Shown here: positions 38,559 through 46,255 of the stretch, in pieces
Position numbering within the stretch: position 1 is the first letter of the stretch
How the letters are laid out: each line of letters starts with the position of its first letter
Assembly (NCBI RefSeq): GCF_031127875.1
Contig: NZ_JARXIA010000025.1
Location: forward strand, 25,674 to 89,673
Direction: 5' to 3'
DNA length: 64,000 nucleotides
From: Pelagicoccus sp. SDUM812005
GTDB taxonomy: Bacteria; Verrucomicrobiota; Verrucomicrobiia; Opitutales; Opitutaceae
Position numbers and translations under genes: made by a program
Notes under the pieces: generated by a model
Seen by the model: the letters and a program-made list of their open reading frames with translations, nothing else
The model's database searches: none
Told to the model about the DNA's origin: nothing

Positions 38559-39338
38559 TTAGCGATCAGTATTCACGTCACCGATACATTCGTACATGAG
38601 GGTAGCGACGCCGCTCGGGTCTTCCTGTTGGGCGACATGGCCGCCAGGGAAGGTGCGGATGGTCCAGCCTCGCTCCACGGCCCGTCGCCAGGTTTTGCTT
38701 TGGGAGCGCTCTTCCACGCTTTGTTCTTCGGGAATGAAGGCGACAAACGTGACGTCGAGAGCCTTGGCGGCTGGATTGTCGTAGGATACTGCTTGGCTAA
38801 AGGTCTTGATGGACTGGGGGGTGTTGTGCGGAGGGGTGGTTTTTTCAGTGACCCAAGGGGTGAGGAGCATCCCGTTTTCGATGCGCGAATCGTCTCTCGG
38901 TCCCCCGCTGCCGAACATGTCCCATATCGACTCGCCGTCATTTGGCACGGCGGCATCGAGAAAGATGACGTGCTTGATACGCTCGGGAATCTCGTTGATT
39001 ACGCCCGTGATAACCATGCCTCCGTAGCTGTGCCCTGAAAGTACCACATCGTGCAAGTCTTCGAATAAGATGAGGTTGACGACGTCGTCAATATGGGTGT
39101 CGAGATCGATTTCCGGATTTGCGAGGTGGTAGCGCTCGCCTAGCCCGGTAAGGGTGGCTCGATACACTTCGTGCCCCTCTTTTTTCAGGTAATCTCCTGT
39201 CGACTTCCATTCCCACCCGCCTGCTGTGGCGCCATGGACGATGACGAACGTTTCCCTTTCGGAATCCGTCGCTAGGGTTCTGGCTGCGATTGAGAAGGCG
39301 AGAAAGAAAACCGTTGTTCGAAATAGTAGGTGTTTCAT
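38559..39338 (-). CDS. Exported alpha/beta hydrolase (methylesterase/HNL-type)
   Basis: 259 residues from the ATG at 39338, chosen for a good signal peptide (MKHLLFRTTVFFLAFSIAAR). An alpha/beta-hydrolase fold is evident: FVIVHGATAGGWEW for the oxyanion strand, nucleophile S104 in LSGHSYGGM, and a C-terminal His in FPGGHVAQQ. This is the pattern of plant-like methylesterase/hydroxynitrile lyase and related bacterial hydrolases, not that of CE1. A role in removing methyl or other small esters, such as those of uronic acids, is possible but not shown. It lies 53 bp downstream of the GH43-CBM6 gene and is probably co-transcribed. Confidence 0.8.
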   Translation of the reverse strand: MKHLLFRTTVFFLAFSIAARTLATDSERETFVIVHGATAGGWEWKSTGDYLKKEGHEVYRATLTGLGERYHLANPEIDLDTHIDDVVNLILFEDLHDVVLSGHSYGGMVITGVINEIPERIKHVIFLDAAVPNDGESIWDMFGSGGPRDDSRIENGMLLTPWVTEKTTPPHNTPQSIKTFSQAVSYDNPAAKALDVTFVAFIPEEQSVEERSQSKTWRRAVERGWTIRTFPGGHVAQQEDPSGVATLMYECIGDVNTDR

Positions 39339-39391
39339 GGGTACGTATGGGGTTGGGATCGGTAGGGCCGATTGGGATAGGTGTAACTTAA

Positions 39392-40753
39392 TCAGTTGGA
39401 CGCAAATTTCCACCAGTCCAGTTTCAGTTCTGAATTTTGGCCTCCTGTGAACCTGATGTATAGGTCATGGATACCCGTGACAGGGCTCACCTTTGTTGAA
39501 TGGCTTTTCCAGTCGTCAGATGGCGGAACCACGGCTTTCGCTAGGAGCGGGCCGTCGAGCGAACCGGTCCGCAGCTCTATTTCAGCTCCTTGGGCTTGGG
39601 CTTTTGCATTCAGGGTGACGCTCTTGGCTCCTTGTTCTCCAAAGTCGACTCCGGCCACTTTTATCCAATCCCCGTCGCTAGCGTGGGCCAGGTTCATGCC
39701 TCCTGCGGAGCTTGGCTCCGTTTCGACGCCGCTCTGGGCTGCAAAAGTTTCGCCCTCGACTCGTTGATAGGGATCAAGGGAGCCGTTTTGCTCCACTCCG
39801 TTTATGGTATACTCGACTGGGATTATCGCTCCGTTTTCGTCGTATCCAAATTCCTCGAGCGCTATGTTGCGACGGAAGCCGGTGGGAATGTCGGCCTCGG
39901 TGGCGACAATACGGTTGTGGTAGACGTGATACCACTTGCCTTTGAACTTAAACTCGGCGGCGTGGTTATTGTTGTTGTTGAGGGGCGGTTGCGCCGCAAC
40001 GATTCCTGCGTAGCTGAAGCCTTCGGTCGGATGCTTGCTGGTCATGTAATCGATACGCATCTCGGCCTTCGGAGTGGTGGAGTAGGTGAAGTAGTAGGTA
40101 TCGTCTATTTTGTAGACCCAGGCAGCTTCGAAAAAGTTCGGGGCGTGCATCTTGATCACTTCGCCGTCCAGTGTGACCATGTCTCGATGCAGCTTCGCTG
40201 CCCTTACGTTGTCGTCACCGTTTCCGCCGAAGTAGATGTAAGCCTGATCATCGTCATCGATGAAAACGCCCGGGTCGAATAGCCACATGTTCTCGGCGGG
40301 TTGAACGCCAGGGGTTCCGTGGGTAATGAGAGGTTTCCCGAGAACGTCATCGAAAGGGCCGATCGGACTGTCGCCGACTGCGACTCCAATGTTGGCTCCG
40401 CCGTTTCCGAAGTAGAGGAAGAACTTTCCGTCGCGCTCCACGGCCGCAGGAGCCCACGTTTTCTTGGCCCAGGAAGTATCGCTTTCGGCATCGAATACGA
40501 TTCCGTGGTCTGTCCAATTTTTCATGTCGCTGCTCGAAACGCAGACGATATTTGGGATGTTGTATCCGCCTTCGACGGGACTTTCGTCGTCGTTCGAGCA
40601 GTAGATGTAAACGCGGTCCTTTGTCACCACCGAGGTGGGATCCGCGAGGTAGCGATTGGAGACAATGGGATAGTCCGCAAGCGCGATCGAACCTAGGCTC
40701 GTGCATAACGTGAGTGCTGTTAGGAAGCGTCTATATCTGGTGGGTGTCATCAT
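39392..40753 (-). CDS. Secreted GH43-CBM6 arabinoxylan arabinofuranohydrolase
   Basis: 453 residues using the ATG at 40753 (a TTG two codons upstream is also in frame). Signal peptide MMTPTRYRRFLTALTLCTSL. GH43 propeller at about 28-300, with base D38 (YLADPTS), modulator Asp in WLFDPGVFIDDDD and acid Glu in PNFFEAAW. A CBM6 follows at about 325-450 (RVEGETFAAQSGVETEPSSAGG). GH43-CBM6 proteins of this build usually remove arabinose from arabinoxylan, and the CBM6 holds the chain. It is preceded by candidate operator E, about 140 bp upstream. Confidence 0.9.
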   Translation of the reverse strand: MMTPTRYRRFLTALTLCTSLGSIALADYPIVSNRYLADPTSVVTKDRVYIYCSNDDESPVEGGYNIPNIVCVSSSDMKNWTDHGIVFDAESDTSWAKKTWAPAAVERDGKFFLYFGNGGANIGVAVGDSPIGPFDDVLGKPLITHGTPGVQPAENMWLFDPGVFIDDDDQAYIYFGGNGDDNVRAAKLHRDMVTLDGEVIKMHAPNFFEAAWVYKIDDTYYFTYSTTPKAEMRIDYMTSKHPTEGFSYAGIVAAQPPLNNNNNHAAEFKFKGKWYHVYHNRIVATEADIPTGFRRNIALEEFGYDENGAIIPVEYTINGVEQNGSLDPYQRVEGETFAAQSGVETEPSSAGGMNLAHASDGDWIKVAGVDFGEQGAKSVTLNAKAQAQGAEIELRTGSLDGPLLAKAVVPPSDDWKSHSTKVSPVTGIHDLYIRFTGGQNSELKLDWWKFASN

Positions 40754-40883
40754 GTGCAAATAAGTAGGATCCCTAGGGCTCGCTACGGGGTTTATGTGCT
40801 CTCTTCTTTTCCTAGAAGGAAACCGAAGATATGAGCTTGCCTCAGATGAGTCGCCTGTCAGTCCGACATTGGGGTAAATCTGT

Positions 40884-40901
40884 CTATATCCTAAGTTCTA
40901 G
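40884..40901. promoter_or_regulatory. Candidate operator, 7-2-7 palindrome (site E)
   Basis: CTATATCCTAAGTTCTAG. Half-sites TATATCC (40885-40891) and AGTTCTA (40894-40900) are separated by TA. It lies about 140 bp upstream of the GH43-CBM6 ATG. Confidence 0.55.
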
Positions 40902-41126
40902 GTTTTGCCTCTACCCACAAAAATAGGTCCATCACCAAAATCAGTGGATTTGCTGTTTACCTGTAGGGCCGTCGCCGTGGGAGACGAAGCTCAACGAGCG
41001 AAGGCTGCTCGCGACGTGCCGGAGATCCCAACTCTAGAATATCCTGCATTGCGGCGTGGCGCGAGCGCCAGCCCTGCTATGAGAGCGTCTCCCTGCAAAA
41101 TGGTGATGACCCCCAAAATAGAGCAA

Positions 41127-41147
41127 CACTTCACCTGCGGTGAAGTG
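41127..41147 (-). terminator. Probable terminator after the esterase operon
   Basis: Stem CACTTCACC (41127-41135) and GGTGAAGTG (41139-41147), with a 3-nt loop. On the minus strand it is followed by a weak TATTTT stretch. It lies 40 bp downstream of the stop at 41187. Confidence 0.6.
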
Positions 41148-41186
41148 CTCCTCTTTGATATGCGCTGTGAGCGAGCCCGAAAGGTC

Positions 41187-42113
41187 TTACTTCGCTTCTA
41201 AGAATTTGTTGACCTCGAGCCAATGCATGAAGACAGGGAACCAGCCGTTAGCGGTATTGCCCGGATAGCCGAGGCCAAAGCCGTGTCCACCGTTTTGATA
41301 CAGGTGGAATTCCACTGGAATGCCAGCTTCGTGCCAGGACTTGATCACGCCGAACTCGCCGTTGAACAGGAAGTCGTCGGTGGCGATAGCGTTGAACATG
41401 GGCGGTGCGTCTTGGGGTACGTCAACTTCCCCCATGCCGCCATAAATGGGGCCGATGAAGGCGAGCTTCATCTTGTCCGAGTTAAGCGTGCAATGCATCG
41501 TCAAGCCAGCCCCTGCAGAGAAGCCGATCATGCCGAGGCGATTCGTGTCTACGCCCCACTCTTCCGCGTTCTCGTGAATCAACGCGTAGGCGGCTTCGGC
41601 GTCTTCGAGTTGGTTGGATAGATCCCATCTTGGGCGTGCAGGGCGCTCACCGTTACCGGCTGAAGCGAAAGTGCGGTTCATGCTGCGCTCTAGGTCCTCG
41701 ATGGTAGCGCCGGTTGGCTGTAGCCGATATTTGAGTACGAATGCGGCGACGCCTTCGTCGGCCAAGGCCTTGGCGACCCTCCAGCCCTCGTTGTTCATGG
41801 ATAGCCAACGAAAACCGCCCCCGGGGGTGACGATGACGGCAGCGCCGTTCGCCTTTTCTGGATCGGGAAGGAAAGGGGTTAGGGTTGCCTCGGAAATGTT
41901 GCGTGCCATGGGTTCGCCCCATTGGCGGAACCAGCTTTCTGGATTTTCCTGGCCTTCGACGCCGCCGGTGTTGAGCAGGATGGCGTTGGGCTCGTGTGGA
42001 CGTTCGAGAGGATAGATTTTTCCGTCTTGGGCGATGGCTGTCGCAGAGACTGCAAGCGTTAGCGTGAAAATCGCTGATTTGGTTAGATTGAGGGCGGTAT
42101 TGGGTAGTGTCAT
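41187..42113 (-). CDS. Secreted alpha/beta hydrolase, xylan esterase-like (BD-FAE type)
   Basis: 308 residues with a signal peptide (MTLPNTALNLTKSAIFTLTL, cleaved near AIAQ). Alpha/beta-hydrolase motifs: oxyanion region VIVTPGGGFRWLS, nucleophile S199 in MIGFSAGAG, an Asp in the NAIATDDFLF strand and a C-terminal His in GGHGFGLG. This matches bifunctional feruloyl/acetyl-xylan esterase-type hydrolases. It is the last of four minus-strand genes (CE6-like, CE1-like, GH43 and this one), 87 bp after the GH43 gene, and is followed by a terminator. Substrate inferred from context. Confidence 0.82.
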   Translation of the reverse strand: MTLPNTALNLTKSAIFTLTLAVSATAIAQDGKIYPLERPHEPNAILLNTGGVEGQENPESWFRQWGEPMARNISEATLTPFLPDPEKANGAAVIVTPGGGFRWLSMNNEGWRVAKALADEGVAAFVLKYRLQPTGATIEDLERSMNRTFASAGNGERPARPRWDLSNQLEDAEAAYALIHENAEEWGVDTNRLGMIGFSAGAGLTMHCTLNSDKMKLAFIGPIYGGMGEVDVPQDAPPMFNAIATDDFLFNGEFGVIKSWHEAGIPVEFHLYQNGGHGFGLGYPGNTANGWFPVFMHWLEVNKFLEAK

Positions 42114-42200
42114 TGTTTTGCTATAGGGTTGAATTATTCTTAGTAAATTACAGCGCGTTGCAGTGTGTAGTAATTGTGGATACAGATATTCAAGATGTGC

Positions 42201-43223
42201 CTAATCGATGGCTATTTCCTTTTTGATTGCGAGGGTGTCGCCGAGGTCGTCGATTTCGAAGAAGCGTGCTCGCTCGACTTTGCGGTTGGGTTGGTGGATG
42301 ACCATGACGAGGTGTCCGTCGAAGGTGTTGAATAGCATTGGATGGCCACCATCGGCGGACCAGAGCGGATCGGGGAGCTGTTCCCAAGGACCGAAAACGC
42401 TGCCGCTTTGCGATCGGGCAATCCCAACGGCATACTTGGTCGGGCCATAACTGGACCAGAGCATGAGCAATGTTCCGTCTTTGGTATAGTGGAGCCAGTT
42501 TCCGTCGCTGACGTAAGCGTGGTAGCGCTTTCCTTGATACAGTTCGCCGATATCCCCACGGCAGTGAACCCAAGGCGCTTCCGATGCATGGAAGAGGAGC
42601 TTTGGATTCCCGACGGGACGGGAGAGGTCTTCGCTGAGTTGTACGATGTCGAAACTTCCGTCTGTTATCTGGGCCCACTCGTGGCAGAAAACCATGTAGG
42701 GAATTCCGTCCTGAACCCAGAGGCTCCCGTCAAGGGCCATCCAGTCGTGCGGTGTTTGTGGACCGTTTTCGAAAGGCTCAAAAGGACCGAGCGGAGAGTC
42801 GGCCACGAGGATCTCTGTACCGCGCCGCACGTTTTGCGGACGGCCCGGCGGTGTTGGGAGTGTTTCCTTGGAGGTGACGGTGGCGAACAGGTAATAGCGA
42901 CCTTTGTACTCATGCACTTCCGGGGCCCAGACTGTTTCGCGTCCCCAGTGGTCCTCGGGGATTTCCCAGACCGGCACGGGGTCTTCCCAGTTTTTCAGAT
43001 CCTTGCTGCGGAAAACCATTACAGCCTTACGCTCGATGTTGCCATCGAAAATTCCGGAAGTGGTGGTCCCGTAGATGTAGTAGGTTTCTGAGGACGGATC
43101 TGGCAGCACGAAGGGATCGCGGATGCGAGTTTCAGATCGGTCGGTCGTTTCGGCGGGGCTCATCGTAGCGAAAGCAATTGTCTGGATAATAAAAAGTGGG
43201 GTGCGGCGTAAGGTTTGGAACAC
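42201..43223 (-). CDS. GH43 family glycosidase
   Basis: 340 residues if a GTG at 43223 is the start; an ATG at 43163 would give a shorter protein, and the ATG at 43370 would overlap the upstream gene by 104 bp. The GTG start yields a signal-like stretch (QTLRRTPLFIIQTIAF). Catalytic residues of GH43 are visible: Asp in TRIRDPFVLP, Asp in MALDGSLWVQDG and Glu in FHASEAPWVH. No C-terminal carbohydrate-binding module is attached. It is 43 bp downstream of the esterase gene and probably removes xylose or arabinose from oligosaccharides. Export is uncertain because of the start. Confidence 0.8.
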   Translation of the reverse strand: MFQTLRRTPLFIIQTIAFATMSPAETTDRSETRIRDPFVLPDPSSETYYIYGTTTSGIFDGNIERKAVMVFRSKDLKNWEDPVPVWEIPEDHWGRETVWAPEVHEYKGRYYLFATVTSKETLPTPPGRPQNVRRGTEILVADSPLGPFEPFENGPQTPHDWMALDGSLWVQDGIPYMVFCHEWAQITDGSFDIVQLSEDLSRPVGNPKLLFHASEAPWVHCRGDIGELYQGKRYHAYVSDGNWLHYTKDGTLLMLWSSYGPTKYAVGIARSQSGSVFGPWEQLPDPLWSADGGHPMLFNTFDGHLVMVIHQPNRKVERARFFEIDDLGDTLAIKKEIAID

Positions 43224-43266
43224 GGAAAGAGAGCGAATGGTGGGGATTAAGGGGTAGAGGGCTTTG

Positions 43267-44451
43267 TTACTGCTTTCTCCAGAGGTTGGGCAGGAAGTCC
43301 TCGTGTAGAAGGGCCCTCCAGGTAGCCCAGTCATGGGCGGTGTATCCAGCGACGGAATACTCGTATTCAATGTCGTGAGCCTTGAGGGAGTCGATGAGGG
43401 CTTGGACGCGTTCGTTCCAGCGGCCTTCCGCTTCCATTTTCCCTTGGCCGATGAATAGGTAGTCGACTTTTTGGTTGGCCATCGGGTCGTTCAGGAAGTC
43501 GGCGAGGACTTCCTCGGCATCCGTCATGCCCGCGCTGAGGATACCAAAGGAGCCGAATAGATCGAGTGAATTGAGCCCGACTAGCATGGCGTGTCGACCG
43601 CCCATAGAAAGACCGGAGAGGGCGCGTCCGCTTGGATTGGGGATGGTGGAGTAGTTGGCGTCAATTAGGGGGATTACATGTTCGCGCAGTTCGCGTTCGA
43701 GGATATCGAAGCTGAGTTGGCGGTGCTGTGGATGGTTGCGGTGGATGACTTGGTTGTTTGGAATCACCATTATCATGGGCTCGGCTTTTCCTTCCGCGTA
43801 AAGATTGTCCAAAATTAAGTTGGCCCGCCCGTCGTGTATCCAGTTATGGGGGAGTTCGCCGCTGCCGCCCATGAGGTAGAGGACGGGGTATTGAATGGAT
43901 GAGTCGTATCCAGGAGGCGTATACACGTAGAGGTCGCGTTCGCCTTGGGTAACGTACGAGTGGTAAATATGCCTAGTGATAGCACCGTGAGGGACGTTCT
44001 TGGCATCGTAGTAAGCCGGACCATCGCCGTGCACGACCACCTGGCTGTAGGGCGGCATGCCGGTGAAGGATGCGATGGTATTGGATGGGTCAGCGAACTG
44101 GACGCCATCTACCTGCACGAGGTATGCGTAGATGTCGGGACGGACGGGACCTACGGTCAGCGTCCAAATGCCGTCTTCACCTTTTTCGAACGGCAGGATA
44201 TCGTTCCAGTTTCGGCCGAATGCGGCGAGGATGGCTCCGTTGAGGGCGACCGTTTCTGCTTTCGGAGCTTTGACGCGGAAGGTGACGGTTTGGTCGTCAT
44301 GGACTTCGGGGGAGTTGAGCGGAGCGCTGAAGGGCGTGAGGTTTTCCGTGTTTTCCTGAGGATTCCAGTCGAGGTTTACGTTGGCCTGTTGGGCGTGGCA
44401 AGTGGCGCAGGCCAATAGGGCGAAGGCGGAGAAGATGGGGTAAGGGCGCAT
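43267..44451 (-). CDS. Secreted CE1-type esterase with N-terminal E-set domain
   Basis: 394 residues from the ATG at 44451, which gives a clean signal peptide (MRPYPIFSAFALLACATCHA); an upstream in-frame start would overlap the CE6-like gene. An N-terminal E-set/CBM48-like beta-sandwich (about 40-140, VTFRVKAPKAETVALNG) is followed by a CE1 alpha/beta-hydrolase, with oxyanion region VLYLMGGSGELPHNW, nucleophile S282 in GLSMGG and a final His in YTAHDWATW. This two-domain form is common in feruloyl esterases. It lies 20 bp after the CE6-like gene. Confidence 0.9.
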   Translation of the reverse strand: MRPYPIFSAFALLACATCHAQQANVNLDWNPQENTENLTPFSAPLNSPEVHDDQTVTFRVKAPKAETVALNGAILAAFGRNWNDILPFEKGEDGIWTLTVGPVRPDIYAYLVQVDGVQFADPSNTIASFTGMPPYSQVVVHGDGPAYYDAKNVPHGAITRHIYHSYVTQGERDLYVYTPPGYDSSIQYPVLYLMGGSGELPHNWIHDGRANLILDNLYAEGKAEPMIMVIPNNQVIHRNHPQHRQLSFDILERELREHVIPLIDANYSTIPNPSGRALSGLSMGGRHAMLVGLNSLDLFGSFGILSAGMTDAEEVLADFLNDPMANQKVDYLFIGQGKMEAEGRWNERVQALIDSLKAHDIEYEYSVAGYTAHDWATWRALLHEDFLPNLWRKQ

Positions 44452-44471
44452 GGTTTGTATTGGATGTTTGG

Positions 44472-45305
44472 TTACTGGTCCAATAGTGGTAAAACGGTGT
44501 CGGCGTAACGAGTGCCCAGAATTTTGTAGCCTTCGGGAGAGAAGTGGAGGTCGTCCACAGTGTCTGGGCATCCAGCGGAAGAAACGATATGAGCGGTAGG
44601 AATGGTTTTCGGAAGAGTGCGGATGATCTCGTTCATGCTGGCGCATTTTCCGTTTTGGTCGGCTGCAACGACCTCGCCTGCGATCAGAGGGACGTCTTCA
44701 GCCTTGAGGCCAAGATCGTGGAGAAGGTTCTGGTATACGGTCTTCACCTTGTGGGGCCACTCCTTATCGCCGGTGTTGGATTCGCCCTGATGCATGAGTA
44801 TGCCCTTTATGACGCCGTCCCTTTGAGCGAGCTTGCCCATCTCGATTAGGCGAGCGTAGGGATCCTTGTCGTAGGCGCTGGAAATGTTGTGTAGCCAGTC
44901 GGGAGCATCGGCGAGGTAGGCCTCGCGCGCGGCTTCGTCGAAGAGCTCGATCTTGGTGCCGCCTACGGCGACGTTGATGACGCCGACTTTTTTGTTTTCA
45001 GGTAGGGCCTCGACGAGAGCCCGGCCAAAGTAGTCGGCTGGGCTGAGGCCTGCGGAGGGGCGACTTAGCGGAGGGGTCGCGGTGTACCAGCTGCCTTTTG
45101 CCCGTCCCAGCTCTGGGAAGTCTACGGCAGCGAGGACTTGGAAACGTGGGTCGACAGGACCTTTTTCCGATTCCGGAATGCCCGGGAATCCCTCCATATT
45201 CGATTGGCCGAAGCAGAGGAATATGTAAAAGTCTTCGTCCTGCGCATGCATTTCAGCGATAGTGGTGCAGGCCAGAAGGCTGAAAATCGAGAGTAGGTAC
45301 TTCAT
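44472..45305 (-). CDS. Secreted SGNH-type acetyl-xylan esterase (CE6-like)
   Basis: 277 residues with a signal peptide (MKYLLSIFSLLACTTIAEMH). The SGNH/sialate O-acetylesterase-like fold shows nucleophile S35 in FGQSNMEG, the Gly block in GVINVAVGGTKIE, the HQGESN motif and the C-terminal catalytic DDLHFS (Asp/His). This matches carbohydrate esterase family 6, which deacetylates xylan. It heads the four-gene minus-strand operon. Candidate operator F lies about 300 bp upstream. Confidence 0.9.
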   Translation of the reverse strand: MKYLLSIFSLLACTTIAEMHAQDEDFYIFLCFGQSNMEGFPGIPESEKGPVDPRFQVLAAVDFPELGRAKGSWYTATPPLSRPSAGLSPADYFGRALVEALPENKKVGVINVAVGGTKIELFDEAAREAYLADAPDWLHNISSAYDKDPYARLIEMGKLAQRDGVIKGILMHQGESNTGDKEWPHKVKTVYQNLLHDLGLKAEDVPLIAGEVVAADQNGKCASMNEIIRTLPKTIPTAHIVSSAGCPDTVDDLHFSPEGYKILGTRYADTVLPLLDQ

Positions 45306-45604
45306 AATATCGATCTTTTTGACAAAGCTTTAGATTTTTGTGTATCCAAAAGTAATATACGTGATTCGGTATCAGATTTTGGGGGCGCTTCGAAATGGAA
45401 ACGAGAGGTTGGATCTTGAGTTCCGTTTCAGTTGGAGTGTTGCAGATGAGAACGATGCGGAAGGCACAATGATGTTCGCTGCTTGGGAATGGGTACGTCC
45501 GAGTCGGAATTTCCTCATCGTGAACTCTAGTTCATCCTTGGAACGCTTAGAAGTAAACGCTGCAGGCATCTCTATAAATAGAATATGCCGAATGGGGCTG
45601 TTGG

Positions 45605-45622
45605 CTATATCTAAGGTTATAG
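45605..45622. promoter_or_regulatory. Candidate operator, 7-2-7 palindrome (site F)
   Basis: CTATATCTAAGGTTATAG. Half-sites TATATCT (45606-45612) and GGTTATA (45615-45621) are separated by AA. It is about 308 bp upstream of the CE6-like ATG and over 600 bp from the UnbV ATG on the other side. Confidence 0.55.
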
Positions 45623-45850
45623 GTTTTATTTGCTATACCAAGGGGTGCATTATTTCGTTTCTGTTGAAGGAGATCATCCAGCCTCGTGTTTTCCTTTTCG
45701 TTCATTGCCGGTTTTCGAGGTGCGGTTTTTCAGTATTCCGAATGGCTGGCTATTGTTTGCCTTTCATTCGATAGCGGGTGCGGGTTGCGATGATTCACTT
45801 GTTGGCCCATTGATGCAAAAGGGCCTCTCGTAGAACCCGTATTCGCATGT

Positions 45851-46004
45851 TGAATCGCAGCGGGTACATTCTCCGCCGCTTGCGGCGTCGCTAGTCTCTG
45901 CGATTCATCGAGCCCCGAAGCTCGAAGGGTCAAATCGCCGTGATGCCCCGTCGCGGTCTTCCGCGATCGACGCAGTCGACCCCTTGCGGCGGGGTGGCGA
46001 TTTG
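45851..46004. repeat. Cluster of nested inverted repeats, possible structured RNA
   Basis: Three consecutive hairpins. First: arms TGAATCGCAG (45851-45860) and CTGCGATTCA (45898-45907), with inner stem CGCCGC/GCGGCG (45874-45879/45882-45887). Second: TCGAGC/GCTCGA (45908-45913/45920-45925). Third: CAAATCGCC (45931-45939) and GGCGATTTG (45996-46004), with CCCCG/CGGGG and CGCGG/CCGCG stems inside. All arms are perfect over 5-10 bp. Either a structured RNA or a palindromic repeat; neither identity is established. Confidence 0.5.
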
Positions 46005-46255
46005 AGGGCGAAGATATTCACTTTTATCATGTCGATTCGCATGTGCCCCAAAGGCGAGAGCGTGGTCGAATTTAGGACTCCAATGGGAGGATTTGGCCGG
46101 TGACCCTCTGCGAGGAGTGCGACAGGACTGAATTTGCGAGTTTTTGATAGGATAGTTCGCTGCTCGGCCAAGACTTGGAACGGTTTGAGTTTGGAGAGGG
46201 GGACAATTCAGTTGCGAAGCGTTTTTCGATGTCCTTCAATCTGTCTTGCTTAAGC

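Larger units (their letters stand above)
40760..41186. other. Intergenic region upstream of GH43-CBM6
   Basis: 427 bp holding candidate operator E (40884-40901) and the hairpin at 41127-41147. I found no other feature and no convincing small gene. Confidence 0.5.
45306..46255. other. Long gene-free region with operator and hairpin cluster
   Basis: About 950 bp between divergent CE6-like and UnbV genes. It contains candidate operator F (45605-45622) and the hairpin cluster at 45851-46004. Short ORFs across it, such as 45340-45774, show no protein-like features. The function of the rest is unknown. Confidence 0.6.

Noticed and set aside
45340..45774. 144-codon plus-strand frame in the long intergenic region
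   Set aside because: Composition is not gene-like, there is no known motif, and it contains candidate operator F.
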